Origin: Enhygromyxa salina
GTDB taxonomy: Bacteria > Myxococcota_A > Polyangia > Nannocystales > Nannocystaceae
Direction of reading: 5' to 3'
Length of the DNA stretch: 64,000 nt
NCBI RefSeq assembly: GCF_002994635.1
Contig: NZ_PVNL01000135.1
Location: 372,001 to 436,000 of the forward strand
Shown: positions 17,213-25,262 of the stretch, one piece after another
Layout: every line of letters begins with the position of its first letter
How positions within the stretch are numbered: position 1 is the stretch's first letter
Position numbers and translations under genes: made by a program
The notes under the pieces: model-generated
Seen by the model: the letters and a program-made list of their open reading frames with translations, nothing else
What the model was told of the DNA's origin: nothing
Databases searched by the model: none

Positions 17213-18652
17213 CTACGGCGCGACCAGGTACACGCCCGCGAGGCACATCTCGTTGTAGGTGCCCCAGCCGGGCAAGATCGGCTCGTCGACGTCGGTCGTG
17301 TCGTAGGTGCAGGTCACCTCGATCTGGTGGCCGGACTCGAGCACGATCGGCTGCTGCATGAAGTAGTAGAGCTGCCAGTTGAAGTCCCAGCGCTGCACGT
17401 CGCCGACGCACCCGAGCTCCTGGCCCTGCTCGTCGAGCACGCGGACCCGCATCTTGGTGCCGAACGCGTGCATGTGCGGGAAGAAGCCCCACAGCTCGAG
17501 ACTCTCGGACCCGTTCCAGCCGACGTACCAGTCAGCCGGGAAGCTCCACGTGAACTCATGGGCCTCCTCGCCGGGCGGGATCATGTAGGGGTCGCCCTCG
17601 AACAGGCTGCCGAGCAGCGCGTCGGGCACGTCGAACAGCCCCTCGTGCGCGACCTCGTCCTCCAATCGGATCTTGACCGTGGTGCTGTCGCTCTGGCCGA
17701 TCAACTCGGGGTCGACCATGTTGTAGTGGACCTGAACCACGAGCAGATCCCCTGCATTCACGCGAGTGCCAGACTCCGCCGGGAACTCGACGACGCCCTG
17801 CCCCGGCGCCCAGGTCACTGGCAGGCTGTCGATCTCGACCCCGTCGCCCGCGGCGCCAAAGCAGGACCAACCCAGACGATCCGGCGACTCGGCGTCGAGC
17901 GCCTCGATCACATCGAGGTTGGTCATGCCGCCGCCGACGTCGAGCGTGGGATCGACCGGAATCGCGAGCACGTGGTGGACCAGCGCCTCGTTGCCGGGGA
18001 GCACCTCGTAGGCCGTGATGAACTGGTCGTGGTCGAGCTCGGGATCGATCAAGAAGCAGCGGTACTCGTCGAATTCGGACAAGAACCCACCTTCGGGCTC
18101 GGGGGTGAACTCGGGGGTCACGAACGCGGTCGCGCCATCGAGCCCGGGCAGCGCTGGGACCTCGAGGTCATCGCGCGGCTCCCCCTCGGGCGCGCCCGCG
18201 TCGACCCACGCGACGATCGTGTCGATCTCCGTCTGCGAGAGCGCGCGCGAGTGCTGCCAGCTATTGCAAGTGCCGTCGTCGGTGACCAGCCACGGCGGCA
18301 TCACCCGGTTCTCGACGGCGATCGCCGACGCCTGCGCCCACGCGGCGGCGGAGGCGTAGTTGTCGAGCTCGAACGGGCCGATCCCGCCCTCGCGGTGACA
18401 GCTGACGCAGCTGTCGTAGTAGATCGGGGCGACCTCCTGCCAGTAGGTGGCTGCGGCGGGATCGCCGTCACCGTCACCGGGATCACCGTCACCGTCACCG
18501 TCACCGTGGCCGTGCCCGGTCTCGGTGTCAGCCCCGTCGTCGAGCCCGGGGTCGTCCTTGCAGGCCGCCAGCGGTCCGCCACACAGGGTCAGCGCCAGCA
18601 ACCCGCACATGGCAGGCGTCGGCGCGCGTCGGGATTCGGTGTTGGATTGCAT
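17213..18652 (-). CDS. lipoprotein with c-type haem motif and copper type II monooxygenase-like domains
   Basis: The 479-residue exported lipoprotein starts with ATG at 18652 and has the lipobox GPLAAC (Cys31). A His/Gly/Asp spacer (GHGHGDGDGDGDPGDG) follows. A haem c site CVSCH (Cys82, Cys85, His86) lies in a short c-type domain (YYDSCVSCHREGGIGPF ... VMPPWL). The rest resembles the two-domain copper type II, ascorbate-dependent monooxygenase (PHM-like) fold: ALVHHVLAIPV, VVQVHYNM, WGFFPHMHAFGTKM and the Met ligand region YNEMCLAGVY. Such cytochrome-PHM-like fusions occur in several deltaproteobacterial lineages; the substrate is unknown. It lies 32 bp upstream of the GT gene on the same strand. 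The domain call is from motifs only. Confidence 0.75.
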   Translation of the reverse strand: MQSNTESRRAPTPAMCGLLALTLCGGPLAACKDDPGLDDGADTETGHGHGDGDGDGDPGDGDGDPAAATYWQEVAPIYYDSCVSCHREGGIGPFELDNYASAAAWAQASAIAVENRVMPPWLVTDDGTCNSWQHSRALSQTEIDTIVAWVDAGAPEGEPRDDLEVPALPGLDGATAFVTPEFTPEPEGGFLSEFDEYRCFLIDPELDHDQFITAYEVLPGNEALVHHVLAIPVDPTLDVGGGMTNLDVIEALDAESPDRLGWSCFGAAGDGVEIDSLPVTWAPGQGVVEFPAESGTRVNAGDLLVVQVHYNMVDPELIGQSDSTTVKIRLEDEVAHEGLFDVPDALLGSLFEGDPYMIPPGEEAHEFTWSFPADWYVGWNGSESLELWGFFPHMHAFGTKMRVRVLDEQGQELGCVGDVQRWDFNWQLYYFMQQPIVLESGHQIEVTCTYDTTDVDEPILPGWGTYNEMCLAGVYLVAP

Positions 18653-18726
18653 GTGGGGGCTCGAACACCGCAGCTCGGTGACTGTGTCACCCGAGCCGGC
18701 GACTGCGTGGACTACACTGCGAACCG

Positions 18727-19896
18727 GTGCGACGCCGAGCCCCACGCGCGAGCCTGCTCACGGCCCTCACATTGCTGTGTGGGTCTGGCTGTGGCGGCGA
18801 CGGCGGGGATGACACCGATGGCGAGGCTGCGGAAGCCAGCACCAGCGAGGCCGACGACGAAGCCGAAGCCGAGACCGGCGAGTCCGCGGTGGCGCCCGGC
18901 GACACCTGCGACGCGGCCGTGCTGGTCAAGGCCCCGACCACCGTCACCTCCAGCTTGCGCGATGCGACCGTCTCGAGCCTCGGCTCCGAATTCGGGTCGA
19001 GCTGCGGCGCGAGTGGTCCGGTCGTGTACCTGCGGTTGGAGATCGAGGCTCGGGTCGATCTCACGATCCACGCCCGCGGTCGCGCCTACACGCCGCGGGT
19101 CGCCGTGCAGCTGCCTGGCTGTGTGTCCGCGCAGGACGACCCCGACCGCCTGCTTGGCTGCGTCGACGGTCCGGTCCCGCAGACCTTCATGGATCTGGGG
19201 CCCGGCGCCGAGCTGCTGGTCACGGTTGGGATCTCGGCCGACGACCCGGCGCTCGAGCTGGCCGCGGCCGAACCTGGCGAGCCCGATCCACTCGACTTCG
19301 AGCTCGACTTCGATCTTCGCGCGGTGCTCGGTGAGGGCCAAGCCTGCGGGTCGGGCCAGGGCCGCTGCGAGGCGGGGACCGTGTGCCTCGCCAGCGATGA
19401 TGGTGGCTTCGAGGTCGAGCGCTGCCACCGACCGCCCGCCGACAGCTGCGTCGAGCCGGGGCAGCTAGCGATCCCCGACCCGGGCCCCGACCCCGGCGCC
19501 GGGGTCACGATCATGATCGACCCCGACGAAGCTCACAGCGACGCCCACGAGCACTCCTGCACGGGCTGGCGTCGACCCGATCGCGTCGAGCAGCTCCTGC
19601 TCCCCGCGGTGCTGCCCGTCGACGCGACGCTGGTGGTTCGCGCCGATGATCCGCGGGTTGGCCTCGCGCTGCGCGACCCCAGCTGCCTGCCCGAGCTCGA
19701 GCTGGTTTGCTCACCCGCGCAGCCTGGCGCCGCGCAGACCCTGCTTCAGTGGGGCGGCGATGGCGAGCTCTCCGCGATGGCCGAGGCCGGCCAGGCACCG
19801 CTGCTGTTCATCGAGCTCCCGCGCCTGGACACCGCGACGGACCCGATCGACCCGATCGACCCGATCATGGTCAGCGTGGAGATCGCCTCAAACTAG
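18727..19896 (+). CDS. exported lipoprotein, unknown function
   Basis: This 389-residue protein has a lipoprotein signal (SLLTALTLLCGSGC) followed by an acidic Gly/Asp/Glu/Ala/Ser spacer (GGDGGDDTDGEAAEASTSEADDEAEAETGES), the pattern of many surface lipoproteins in this window. Two domains follow that look like a repeated beta-sandwich: DTCDAAVLVKAPTTVTSSL ... GPVVYLRLEIEARVDLTIHARG and, later, CTGWRRPDRVEQLLLPAVLPVDATLVVRAD. Each is associated with conserved Cys pairs, which suggests disulfides. The tail contains a (DPI)n repeat (TDPIDPIDPIM). It is divergent from the cytochrome/PHM-like gene, with 74 bp between them. No enzyme motif is visible. Confidence 0.75.
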   Translation: MRRRAPRASLLTALTLLCGSGCGGDGGDDTDGEAAEASTSEADDEAEAETGESAVAPGDTCDAAVLVKAPTTVTSSLRDATVSSLGSEFGSSCGASGPVVYLRLEIEARVDLTIHARGRAYTPRVAVQLPGCVSAQDDPDRLLGCVDGPVPQTFMDLGPGAELLVTVGISADDPALELAAAEPGEPDPLDFELDFDLRAVLGEGQACGSGQGRCEAGTVCLASDDGGFEVERCHRPPADSCVEPGQLAIPDPGPDPGAGVTIMIDPDEAHSDAHEHSCTGWRRPDRVEQLLLPAVLPVDATLVVRADDPRVGLALRDPSCLPELELVCSPAQPGAAQTLLQWGGDGELSAMAEAGQAPLLFIELPRLDTATDPIDPIDPIMVSVEIASN

Positions 19897-19920
19897 TCCC
19901 ATTGGCCGTTCGGGCGGCGG

Positions 19921-19950
19921 TTGACGACCCGTTCGACCCGCCCCTATCCT
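19921..19950 (+). promoter_or_regulatory. sigma70-type promoter of metK
   Basis: TTGACG (19921-19926) and TATCCT (19945-19950) are 18 bp apart. They lie 58 bp upstream of the metK ATG at 20008. I looked for a SAM-riboswitch-like structure in the leader and did not see one. Confidence 0.45.
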
Positions 19951-20007
19951 GCGCCACTCTCGACCGCCGAATCCGCGGTGATCGACCCCAGGAGCACGCA
20001 GTTTCAC

Positions 20008-21147
20008 ATGTCACGAAGCCTATTCACCAGCGAGTCCGTCACCGAAGGACACCCCGATAAGATCTGCGACAAGGTCAGCGACGCGATCCTCGACGCGATC
20101 ATTGCGGACGATCCAACCTGTCGGGTCGCCTGCGAGACCATGGTGAAGACTGGCTTCGTCGTCGTCGGCGGCGAGATCACGACCTCGACCTACGTCAACA
20201 TCCCCAAGATCGTCCGCGAGACCGTGACCGAGATCGGCTACGTCAGCTCGGACATGGGCTTCGACGGGCACTCGTGCGGCGTCCTGGTCGCGATCGAGGC
20301 CCAGAGCCCCGACATCAACCAGGGTGTGGATCGCAGCGAGGGTGATCAGGGCGCTGGCGACCAGGGCATGATGTTCGGCTACGCCTGCCGCGAGACCGAG
20401 GTCTTGATGCCGCTGCCGATCTACCTGGCGCACAAGCTGACCGAGCGGCTCAGCCAGGTCCGCAAGCAGGACGCCAGCTCGTTCTTGCGGCCCGACGGCA
20501 AGAGCCAGGTCTCGGTCGTGTACGACGGCGACAAGCCCGTCGCGATCGACACCGTGGTGATCTCGACCCAGCACTCCGAGTCGGTCTCGCACGAGCGCCT
20601 GACCGAGTTCGTGATCGAAGAGGTCGTCAAGCCGGTGCTGCCGGCCGAGCTGCTGATCAAGCCCACCTATCACATCAACCCCACGGGTCGGTTCGTGATC
20701 GGCGGGCCAATGGGCGACGCCGGCCTGACCGGGCGCAAGATCATCGTCGACACCTACGGCGGCATGGGCCGGCACGGCGGCGGCGCGTTCTCGGGCAAGG
20801 ACCCGTCCAAGGTCGATCGCAGCGCGGCCTACTACGCGCGCTTCATCGCCAAGAACCTCGTCGCGGCCAAGCTGTGCGAGCGCTGCGAGGTCCAGCTCGC
20901 CTACGCGATCGGCGTGGCCGAGCCGGTCAGCATTCGCGTCGAGAGCTTCGGAACCGGCAAGGTGTCGGACGAGAAGCTCGCGCAGATCGTCCGGGCCAAC
21001 TTCGACGCGCGACCGGCCAAGCTGATCGCCGAGCTGGATCTGCTCAAGCCGATCTTCAAGCAGACCGCCGCATACGGCCACTTCGGCCGCGAGGGCTTCT
21101 CGTGGGAAGGCACCGGTAAGGTCGAGGCGCTCGAGGGATCCATCTAG
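20008..21147 (+). CDS. metK: S-adenosylmethionine synthetase
   Basis: The 379-residue MetK makes S-adenosylmethionine from methionine and ATP in the cytoplasm. The family motifs are intact: FTSESVTEGHPDKICDKVSDAILDA at the N-terminus in substance, GDQGAGDQGMMFGYA for the gating loop and ATP/methionine contacts, NPTGRFVIGGPMGDAGLTGRK, and GGGAFSGKDPSKVDRSAAY. The length matches bacterial MetK (about 385). ATG at 20008 (MSRSLFTSES) is used; the 29 codons in frame before it cover the promoter and are not conserved-looking. A strong hairpin terminator follows (21172-21205). Single-gene transcript. Confidence 0.98.
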   Translation: MSRSLFTSESVTEGHPDKICDKVSDAILDAIIADDPTCRVACETMVKTGFVVVGGEITTSTYVNIPKIVRETVTEIGYVSSDMGFDGHSCGVLVAIEAQSPDINQGVDRSEGDQGAGDQGMMFGYACRETEVLMPLPIYLAHKLTERLSQVRKQDASSFLRPDGKSQVSVVYDGDKPVAIDTVVISTQHSESVSHERLTEFVIEEVVKPVLPAELLIKPTYHINPTGRFVIGGPMGDAGLTGRKIIVDTYGGMGRHGGGAFSGKDPSKVDRSAAYYARFIAKNLVAAKLCERCEVQLAYAIGVAEPVSIRVESFGTGKVSDEKLAQIVRANFDARPAKLIAELDLLKPIFKQTAAYGHFGREGFSWEGTGKVEALEGSI

Positions 21148-21171
21148 ATCCCTCACGCGGCTGACGCGTCG

Positions 21172-21205
21172 ATCGGCGCTCGCGGACTCGTCCGTGAGCG
21201 CCGAT
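21172..21205 (+). terminator. intrinsic-type terminator after metK
   Basis: Outer arms ATCGGCGCTC and GAGCGCCGAT (10 bp) enclose a second stem CGGAC/GTCCG with a two-base loop, giving a near-perfect 34-base hairpin followed by TTACTT. The U-tract is short. It may also serve the convergent gene ending at 21233. Confidence 0.7.
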
Positions 21206-21207
21206 TT

Positions 21208-21242
21208 ACTTGGGCTACTTGGGCTACTTGGGCTACATGGCT
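21208..21242. repeat. 9-bp tandem repeat carrying repeated in-frame stop codons
   Basis: The unit ACTTGGGCT occurs three times in a row and a degenerate fourth follows. It straddles the stop of the minus-strand amidotransferase gene (TAG at 21233-21235). Read on the minus strand it gives TAG CCC AAG three times and then TAA, so four successive stops occur in the gene's own frame. The repeat follows the metK hairpin directly. Confidence 0.7.
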
Positions 21243-21967
21243 ACACGGCGTGGCTGCGCAGCCAGGACATCAGCGAAGCGGGCCAGCAAGTCGTGGGTCT
21301 CGACCGACGGCCGCAGGATGTCCAGGACCGCGTCGAGCTCGCTCGCGTAGCGGTCGCGGTAGTGCAGCACGCGCTTGCGGTTGTCGGCCTCGGTCAGCTC
21401 GGGGTGAAACTGGGTCGCCCAGACCGGGGCGTCGCCAAACCGCGCGGCCTGGAACGGGCTGCGCTCGCTGCCCGCGAGATGCCGCGCGCAGGTGGGCAGG
21501 CGCGTGACATGATCCTTGTGGCCCTGCTGGGCCGCGAACCGGTTGGACAGGTGCCCGAACAGCTCGTCGCTGCTCGCAGCCGGGGTGAGCTGCACCTCGT
21601 AGGTGCCGACCTCGGCCCGCCCCGCGTCGTGCACGACCTCGCCGCCAAGCGCGAGCGAGAGCGCCTGAAACCCAAAGCAGGACCCAAACACCGGGAACCC
21701 GCGCGTCGCCGTCTCCCCGAGGAAGTCGAGCATCGCGCGGATCGGGGCCACATCGTCGAGCACCGAGTACTCGCCCGACCCACCGATCAGGACCGCGTCA
21801 AAGCGCTCGTAGATGCTGGCGTCGAGGTGATCGTTGAGCACGTCGAGGGCGTGGACCTGCTCGGTCTCGACCGCGAGCCGGTCCACGAAGCACTCGACCT
21901 CGTGGCCTCGCACCATGTCGGCGGGGTTGCGGATCTGGAGCAGGCAAAACCGTAGGTCGGTCCTCAC
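21233..21967 (-). CDS. class I glutamine amidotransferase-like protein
   Basis: This protein of about 244 residues has the GATase1 fold: the nucleophile elbow GSCFGFQALSLALGGEV (Cys catalytic) and the catalytic His/Glu pair in WATQFHPELT. The front of the domain reads YERFDAVLIGGSGEYSVLDD. GTG at 21967 (VRTDLRFCLLQIRNPAD) is preferred to an in-frame start at 22042, since the extra 25 residues are not conserved-looking and would nearly touch the divergent gene. Stand-alone GATases of this type hydrolyse gamma-glutamyl or glutamine amide bonds; the substrate cannot be named. It is convergent with metK. A cluster of stop codons follows its end. Confidence 0.88.
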   Translation of the reverse strand: MRTDLRFCLLQIRNPADMVRGHEVECFVDRLAVETEQVHALDVLNDHLDASIYERFDAVLIGGSGEYSVLDDVAPIRAMLDFLGETATRGFPVFGSCFGFQALSLALGGEVVHDAGRAEVGTYEVQLTPAASSDELFGHLSNRFAAQQGHKDHVTRLPTCARHLAGSERSPFQAARFGDAPVWATQFHPELTEADNRKRVLHYRDRYASELDAVLDILRPSVETHDLLARFADVLAAQPRRVAM

Positions 21968-22059
21968 CGGAGCGATGTACCACGACGCGGGGTCTGAGTA
22001 GGGTTGATCTTGGTGGGTTGGCGTGCGTGATCGAGGTCTCAATCGGCTAGGCTCTGCGG

Positions 22060-22668
22060 ATGGAATTGGATGGGCCGAAGATCCAAGTGCTGGCCGGAGA
22101 CGCCCACTGCTTCACGGTCGACGGCCTGTTTGACGCGGACGAGTGCGCCCGCTGGATCGCCCGCGCCGAGGCGCTCGGGTTTGGTGACGCTCCGATCAAC
22201 ACGGGGCGTGGCGAGCTTCGCGTGCCGGAGATCCGCAACAACGATCGCACCATGCTCGACGACCCTGGGGCCGCGGCCGCGCTGTTCGAGCGTCTCGAGC
22301 CGGTCTTGCCACCGGACACGGAGATGTACGGCAAGGCGTTCCCGCTGACTGGGCTCAACGAGCGGCTTCGCTTTTATCGCTATGCCCCCGGTCAGCGGTT
22401 CGCGCTTCACCGTGATGGCCACTACACCCGACCCGACGGCAGCGAGCGCTCGCGGCTGAGCTTGCTCGTCTATCTCAACGAGGACTTTGAGGGTGGTCAG
22501 ACTTTGTTCTTTGGCGCCGGGACGAGCGAGCTGGATCGCGCCGTGCCCCGGACCGGGCGGGTGCTGGTGTTTCCGCATGGGATGTATCATGAGGGGGGGA
22601 TTGTCGAGCGTGGGCTGAAGTATGTGCTGCGGACCGACGTGATGTACGCGATGCCTCGTCGGGGCTGA
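22060..22668 (+). CDS. 2-oxoglutarate/Fe(II) dioxygenase, prolyl-4-hydroxylase-like
   Basis: This 202-residue protein has the double-stranded beta-helix of P4Hc-type dioxygenases. The iron ligands are His117 and Asp119 in FALHRDGHY, and the distal His is in FPHGMYHEGG (His177 most likely). Arg191 in LKYVLRTDVMY would bind the 2-oxoglutarate carboxylate. The preceding strand LRFYRYAPGQRF and LSLLVYLNEDFEGGQTLFF are typical of the family. Such enzymes hydroxylate prolines or other residues, or small molecules; the target is unknown. It is cytoplasmic, since there is no signal peptide. The start ATG at 22060 follows a divergent spacer shared with the amidotransferase. Confidence 0.92.
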   Translation: MELDGPKIQVLAGDAHCFTVDGLFDADECARWIARAEALGFGDAPINTGRGELRVPEIRNNDRTMLDDPGAAAALFERLEPVLPPDTEMYGKAFPLTGLNERLRFYRYAPGQRFALHRDGHYTRPDGSERSRLSLLVYLNEDFEGGQTLFFGAGTSELDRAVPRTGRVLVFPHGMYHEGGIVERGLKYVLRTDVMYAMPRRG

Positions 22669-22686
22669 GCTGGGTGCAGGATGCTC

Positions 22687-22781
22687 GTCAGGCCCGCAGC
22701 ACATGGACAGCACGTGCGACGTGAGCTGCGGACGCGCTGCTCGAATTCCGCCACGCTTGCGATGAAGTCCTGGCCCGCTCG
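22687..22781. repeat. copy A of a dispersed repeat: decayed 3' end of a lipoprotein gene
   Basis: The segment is about 88 percent identical by eye to 33029-33115, which contains the last codons and 3' flank of the intact lipoprotein gene at 33069-33749. On the minus strand copy A encodes GQDFIASVAEFE, against GQGFIVSVAEFE in the intact gene, but the TAA stop is changed to CAG and nothing upstream is homologous. A short insertion (ACATGGACAG region near 22700) is present. It is a remnant or a mobile 3'-end repeat. Confidence 0.6.
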
Positions 22782-22968
22782 ACGACTTTGACTTCCGCCA
22801 CCCCCATCGGCGTGTGCCCCACTAGGGGTGAATGTGCGCCAATTTATCTGGCGCGGATACCCATTTGTGGGGTTTCGACTGATACATTCAGCCCTGTAAG
22901 TTGGATTGCGTCGATGTTCGAAGAGAAGAAAGAGCCGAGTGCAACATGCGAATACACCGTTCATACCC

Positions 22969-23181
22969 GTGACAACCGGCTTCATCGCCATGATCCTCCT
23001 TTTGCTCGGAGCGTGCGATGGTGGGCAAGAGCCCGAGGCGTTCCGCCATCATCCACCGCCAATCACCGCGTCCGGGGCGCCGATCGCGGCCAAGGGCGCG
23101 TTCTCGTGTGATTTCGTGATTGACTTCGAAAACTCGCGGCCGGGTCTCGAGGTTGGCGTTGCACACGTCGAGTTGGGTTGA
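22969..23181 (+). CDS. possible small or truncated lipoprotein
   Basis: This roughly 70-residue frame starts with GTG at 22969 (VTTGFIAMILLLLGACDGG); an ATG at 22906 is also in frame. It has a good lipobox (LLGAC), then a charged and Pro/His-rich stretch (QEPEAFRHHPPPITASG) and ends FSCDFVIDFENSRPGLEVGVAHVELG. It could be a real small lipoprotein or the 5' fragment of a longer gene cut off downstream, since it lies in a stretch that also holds a gene remnant (22687-22781). No family is recognised. The space between 22781 and 22969 holds two short hairpins (for example GCGCCA/TGGCGC at 22836-22854) and nothing else I can name. Confidence 0.4.
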   Translation: MTTGFIAMILLLLGACDGGQEPEAFRHHPPPITASGAPIAAKGAFSCDFVIDFENSRPGLEVGVAHVELG

Positions 23182-23284
23182 CACCCCACCGCGAGGCCGG
23201 CAGTAGCTGGATTTCGCACATTTTGGTGGGACCGTGACCAACATAGTCGTGATAAACGACATGCAACCACATCGGAGAACGGTC

Positions 23285-25108
23285 ATGACAAACCAAGCAA
23301 TTTCGTTTAGCACAGCATCTCTAGTCATCTGCCTCGCGGGCCTCGCATTCGCCTGCGACACAGAGGACTTCGATGCGCCCGCCGAGGATCTCGATGCTCC
23401 CGCCGAGGACTTCGATGCGCCCGCCGAGGACCTCGATGCGCCCGCCGAGGGCTCCGATCCAGAGTCAGCTTCCTATGCCGGCCCCGAGCCCACGCCGGTC
23501 GCGGGCGGCGATTGCTGCACGACTGATAGCTCGCCCGGGTGCGTCGACGCCAGCGTCGAGGCGTGCGTGTGCGCGGCCGATTCGTACTGCTGCACGACGG
23601 CCTGGGACGCGCTGTGTGTGAGCGAGGTCGAATCGCTCGGCTGCGGTTCGTGCGATACGGCGTATTGCTGCGCCGCCGAGACCACCCCCGGCTGCGTATT
23701 GCCGTCGGTCGAGTCGTGCGTGTGCGCGGTGGATTCGTACTGCTGCACGACAGCCTGGGACGCCACGTGCACGAACGAGGTCGAGTCGCTCGGCTGCGGC
23801 AGCTGTGCCATGGGATGGGCCGTAGGCATCGGCGACAGCCAGTCCGAGACGGTCGAGCCGAGCGGCGCCGTGGCGACCGACGCGAGCGGCAATGTCTACG
23901 TACTGGGCACGTTCTACAGCGCCACCATCGATCTCGGCGGCGGGCCGCAGGCGCGCCAGGGCTACAGTGACGTGTTCTTGGTGAGCTTCGCGGCCGACGG
24001 CTCCTACCGCTGGTCGCGACGTATCGGCGGCGATAGCTGGGACTACGGGCGGGGCGTCGGGGTCGACGGGTCCGGAAACGTCTACGTGACGGGCGAGTCC
24101 GAAGGCACGCTCGATCTCGGCGGCGGCTCGCTGCCGGCGAGCGCAGGCACGCGCGACCTGTTTGTGGGGAGCTACACCTCGACCGGTACCCACCGCTGGT
24201 CGCAACGTCATGGCGCCGCTGCTACGTCGTTGCTCGCGGGAGACCTCGCCGTCGACGCGGCGGGCAACTTGGTCGTGGTCGGCCGGCTCGACGGCTCGGT
24301 CAGCCTGGGCGGATCCGTGCTGACCGACGCAGGCTCCACCGACATGTTCGTGCTGGCGCTCGACAACGCCGGTGTCCACCGCTGGTCTCGGGCGCTCGGG
24401 GGAACCGGTTCCGACGCGGGAACGGGCGTCGCCGTGGACTCGAGCGGCGGCGCCGTGATCACTGGTCACTTCTCGGGCTCGGTCGATTTTGGCACCGGCG
24501 TGATGATCAGCGCCGGCTCCTCGGATGGCGCGACGGTCCGACTCCAGCCCAACGGCTCCACCGACTGGGCGCGCAGGTACGGAAGCACGTCAATCGACAT
24601 CGCCCAGGACGTCGCCCTCGACGCGCAGGGCAGGACGTACATGATCGGCACCTTCGCAGGCACCGTGAACCTCGGCGACGGCCCACGCACGGCGGCCGGC
24701 AGCAGCGAGGTGCTGCTCGCCGGCTACGGCCCGACGGGCATCCTGCTGTGGTCCCGGCGGGTCGGCGGCGGCGGCCTCGACTACGGCCGCGGGATCACCA
24801 TTGACAACGACTACGAGGTGGTCGCAACCGGATCATTCTTTGGCACTGCGGCCGACTTTGGTGGTGCGGCGCTGACCGGCGCTGGCGGATACGACGTATT
24901 CCTCGCCAGCTATTCCGCGAATGACGGGGCCCACCGCTGGTCCACCCGGTTCGGAACCGCGGCGACCGAAGAGGGCTACGATCTCTCGGTTGCGCCCTCG
25001 GGGTCGGTTGCGATGGTGGGCACGTTTGCTTCGACGCTACCGGTCGCAGATACGACCCTCAGCTCGGCCGGCGGCTCGGACGTGTTCGTCGCTAGCCTGC
25101 TGCCGTGA
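23285..25108 (+). CDS. surface lipoprotein with Cys-rich domains and beta-propeller repeats
   Basis: The product is about 607 residues, ATG at 23285 with GGAGA upstream. The signal ends LAGLAFAC (Cys acylated), followed by a tandem acidic repeat DFDAPAEDLDAPAE. Two copies of a Cys-rich module of about 50 residues follow; each reads V-x-A/S-C-V-C-A-x-D-S-Y-C-C-T-T-A-W-D and ends EVESLGCGSC. Eight or so propeller-like repeats of about 50-60 residues follow, with the core patterns GNVYVLGTF, DLGGG, DVFLVSF and HRWSRR (SBBP-type). This architecture is common in exported proteins of Nannocystaceae-type genomes. A role in binding or adhesion is possible but not shown. Confidence 0.85.
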   Translation: MTNQAISFSTASLVICLAGLAFACDTEDFDAPAEDLDAPAEDFDAPAEDLDAPAEGSDPESASYAGPEPTPVAGGDCCTTDSSPGCVDASVEACVCAADSYCCTTAWDALCVSEVESLGCGSCDTAYCCAAETTPGCVLPSVESCVCAVDSYCCTTAWDATCTNEVESLGCGSCAMGWAVGIGDSQSETVEPSGAVATDASGNVYVLGTFYSATIDLGGGPQARQGYSDVFLVSFAADGSYRWSRRIGGDSWDYGRGVGVDGSGNVYVTGESEGTLDLGGGSLPASAGTRDLFVGSYTSTGTHRWSQRHGAAATSLLAGDLAVDAAGNLVVVGRLDGSVSLGGSVLTDAGSTDMFVLALDNAGVHRWSRALGGTGSDAGTGVAVDSSGGAVITGHFSGSVDFGTGVMISAGSSDGATVRLQPNGSTDWARRYGSTSIDIAQDVALDAQGRTYMIGTFAGTVNLGDGPRTAAGSSEVLLAGYGPTGILLWSRRVGGGGLDYGRGITIDNDYEVVATGSFFGTAADFGGAALTGAGGYDVFLASYSANDGAHRWSTRFGTAATEEGYDLSVAPSGSVAMVGTFASTLPVADTTLSSAGGSDVFVASLLP

Positions 25109-25111
25109 GGC

Positions 25112-25228
25112 TCATGCGGCTCGCGATCCGCTGGCCGCAGCGTCGCCACTGGTCGCCGTCTCGGCCAGACATTCGAGGACCCTGGTCTCGGCCGGGGTCA
25201 GCTCGAGGCTGACCAACGACACGGGCGC
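25112..25228 (-). pseudogene. fragment resembling the start of a LuxR-type HTH
   Basis: A minus-strand reading frame contains LTPAETRVLECLAETATSGD, which resembles the first helices of LuxR-type output domains (LTPAE-x-R-V-L-x-L-L-A). It ends after GDAAASGSRAA, and no recognition helix follows. It lies between the propeller lipoprotein gene and the LysR gene, which it overlaps upstream. Best read as a remnant; the short length makes chance similarity possible. Confidence 0.3.
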
Positions 25229-25262
25229 CGCCGACGGGCGAACGGGCGGGTCGCCGGGCGCG

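Noticed and set aside
19951..20007. SAM riboswitch upstream of metK
   Set aside because: The leader is only about 50 bases and lacks the kink-turn/hairpin arrangement of SAM-I or SAM-II types.
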